From: Anisakis pegreffii
Taxonomy: Eukaryota > Nematoda > Chromadorea > Rhabditida > Anisakidae
Assembly (NCBI GenBank): GCA_035041965.1
Contig: JAPYMA010000969.1
Span: 99,097 to 163,096, forward strand
Length of the DNA stretch: 64,000 nucleotides
Direction: 5' to 3'
In this document: positions 61,802-64,000 of the stretch, piece by piece
How the letters are laid out: the number at the start of each line of letters is the position of its first letter
Position numbering within the stretch: the stretch's first letter is position 1
Program-made: the position numbers and the translations under genes
The notes under the pieces: model-generated
The model's database searches: none
The model's input: the letters and a program-made list of their open reading frames with translations, nothing else
What the model was told of the DNA's origin: nothing

Positions 61802-64000
61802 AAGAAACTCATTCATTTTTAGTGTTAGCGAACCACAGGTTTCCATCCGTCTGTTCCAATTTTTTATTATTTGTTATCAATGTTTTTTTGATTTTTTTAG
61901 AATATCAGTTGCATAATTGATTTACTTAGAGTATCCGTCATAATAACGAACCGTGATCGTGATACAAATATCGAAAGTAGTTGAACAATTTAGTGAAAAT
62001 CGTTGTTGTTTTTCCATCTGTCTGCCTATAAGATGGTTCTATAGCTAGCGAAGTGCTGGTACCCCTTCTCAGAGGATTTTTATAGACCTTCCTGATGTGA
62101 ACAGTACTTTGCAAGTGAATTTTCGAGCTTTTTCGGTTTAGACTGTTGTAATTATATTGGTGAAGAATTGGAATGGCGTATTTTAAGTGAGAAGTGATAA
62201 GCGAACTTAATTATTCAACTGAAAAATTATGACTATTAGCAAAGAGTTTTAAATAGTTTATCTAGAAATACTTCGGTATCGTAGTAGTTAATTGTTCATA
62301 GGATCAGTATGAGTGAATAGTAATAAATTGTTATTATTTGTTATTATTGTTATTTTTTGTTGTTAATTTTGTTATTACTTTTGTTGCCATAATTATGTTG
62401 TTGTTGTTATTATTAGCATAATTATAATATTATTGCTATCATTGTTATTGTCATTATTATCGCTGCATAATTGTTTAAGAACCTTGACTGAAATTATTTC
62501 CTCAAGTTTTTAAGGGTGTAACTATCCATATAAGACTTGCAGATTTTGCACATTTTATTTGAGTTAGGGAATTCTTTAAGCAAGTACATTGAGTTTATTT
62601 CAATTAGCATTTCATTGCTATCGTTTTATCAATCAAGAATCACTGATTTAACTAACTCGTTATCCAATTTATTGTATGCCGACGATGTTTGAAATTCTCA
62701 TTGTTTAATTGTGTTTGAATGTGTATAATGTGTGATTCGTCTAAGAAACGTTCAGTTTTAGCGTCGTTCAATCGCTCACTCTAATATTGCCTCAGAAAAT
62801 TTTCCAATTGGTAAATTGGATAATGAATATCAAGTCATTTTCTTTGTATTTCCTTTTCTCCGAAATGTTGCCTTTCATAATAAGTATGATTATTTGATTG
62901 TTTCAAATTTCTCATATTCCATACCAATTATTTGTTTGTCTTGCCATTCTCTTCTGTTTTATTCTTACGTGTTTCGCTTATCAATCTTTTCTTATTTCTT
63001 ATCAAATAATTTTCTTTCTTATCAATTTTCTTATTCTTATCAAAATCTTTTTTTATTCTTTTATCTTATCAGTCTTATCAAACGAACTTATTCAATTTGC
63101 ATACTGTAAGATTGTATTTCAATTCATCACACATGTATATTATCATATTTTGTCATATACTCATTAAACTGATATTAATAGAAACAGTGATAATAATTAT
63201 AACTGATGATATCACTAACGAATGAGCACCACTTTATTTTTCAGAAATGGTGTCATTTACCTTCGTTACTATTATTTTTAATCGAATTATTAAGTTTTTT
63301 CGTTTATTGAATCACTCATTTGTCTGTACCAAAGATATTTCATATCAGTTTTCGACGTCTCTGCATTAGCACGTTTAACTGATACGATCAGAATGCGTGT
63401 TTTTTGAGTGATTCGTTTGGTTGGATTTCTCTTTTGAGTGCTTTTATTCACAATGAGTTGTGGTGTATGCTTTTAGCAGTTTATTCTGGTTGATTAGTTT
63501 GCTGATTACGTTTAATTTTTTGTTCATCCCTATCGGTATGGTAACGTTGTTTAGTAGTGAATGCTGTCTTTCTCCAGTGAATTATGTGCATTTTGTGAAT
63601 GGTTTCATGACATAACAGAGCTTGTAGTGTCGTCTAACATTTCGCTTTTGTTTTTATCTCTTTCAAGCCAATTCAAGGATCGAAGTCAGATCAATGGCCA
63701 CAAGGAGCTTAAATCTTAAAATTCGGATGGAAAATTTCGGATTTGTGCCTGTCTAAGTGTCACTGATATCGCGAATATGTATGTATGGGTGCCTTCTAGA
63801 TTTTGCCATAATTTTTTCATAATTCATCCGTAGCATGTTTTACTCCGTTCCAGATTCGATAGGTTCTCCATTCATGACACTTTATTTCTATGAACGTGAA
63901 AGTGCGATTAGTTAAGGCATGTATTTGTAAACGAATACATTTCGCGGCCATCAATTGTGACATTGATGCCCTTATTGATCAGGGAATGGTTTGTCGAGTG
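61802..64000. other. 3' flank of SLC6, low-complexity, no gene recognised
   Basis: Contains a possible polyadenylation signal (AATAAA, 62322-62327), a TTA/TTG-rich microsatellite at about 62.32-62.47 kb and many CTTATCA units at about 62.97-63.08 kb. The 89- and 97-codon ORFs there are products of the T-rich repeats. Confidence 0.5.
62325..62467. repeat. TTA/TTG trinucleotide microsatellite
   Basis: Long run of TTATTG, TTATTA and TTGTTG units with few interruptions, in the SLC6 3' flank. Confidence 0.8.

Noticed and set aside
62816..63167. 89- and 97-codon ORFs downstream of SLC6
   Set aside because: They translate T-rich CTTATCA-type repeats into Phe/Leu/Ser runs and have no homology signal.
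1..64000. tRNA, rRNA, spliced-leader RNA genes, CRISPR arrays, bacterial-type operons
   Set aside because: Scanned by eye for A/B-box-like stretches and regular spaced repeats; nothing convincing. A tRNAscan or Rfam run would settle it.

Overview
The window looks like nuclear DNA of a chromadorean nematode. It is A+T-rich by eye, genes are cut into many short exons by introns of about 80 to 2000 bp with strong TTTCAG acceptors, and the proteins are nematode-like: WAH-1/AIF, a CLEC with two VWA domains and a C-type lectin domain, an SLC6 (snf-type) transporter, and paired short-chain dehydrogenases (SDRs) of the form common in worms. A TTAGGC-type motif also fits. No operon signature, tRNA, rRNA or CRISPR array was found. 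Genes were assembled by hand from splice sites, frame continuity and remembered family motifs; no search or transcript data was available.

Layout. 1-1.4 kb: 3' end of an HSD17B8-like ketoacyl reductase (+). 2.3-7.7 kb: complete AIF/WAH-1 (+, 13 coding exons, about 704 aa). 9.6-12.8 kb and 17.1-21.6 kb (-): two SDR paralogues with the same eight-exon structure. 23.2-25.6 kb (-): splicing factor YJU2/CCDC94, six coding exons. 26.4-31.2 kb: relics of a 7TM chemoreceptor-like gene plus a local repeat family, including a direct ~1 kb duplication and an inverted copy. 31.8-41.9 kb: a secreted VWA-VWA-CTLD gene (-, 34.9-39.2 kb) lying between two direct repeats whose 1.4 kb core is almost identical. 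41.9-54.8 kb: mostly empty, with weak small-ORF candidates and a terminal-inverted-repeat element with TTAGGC-like ends. 54.8-61.8 kb (+): SLC6 transporter, 15 coding exons, about 739 aa, with a plausible upstream promoter. 61.8-64 kb: low-complexity flank.

HSD17B8-like, AIF and YJU2 are housekeeping (mitochondrial lipid synthesis or steroid redox, respiratory-chain biogenesis and cell death, splicing). The SDR pair, the CLEC and the chemoreceptor relics belong to families that expand and decay quickly in nematodes, and that is where most unusual features fall: an SDR with a displaced catalytic lysine, a lectin gene flanked by recombination-prone repeats, and several short inverted-repeat elements. 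I see no clear new multi-gene system.
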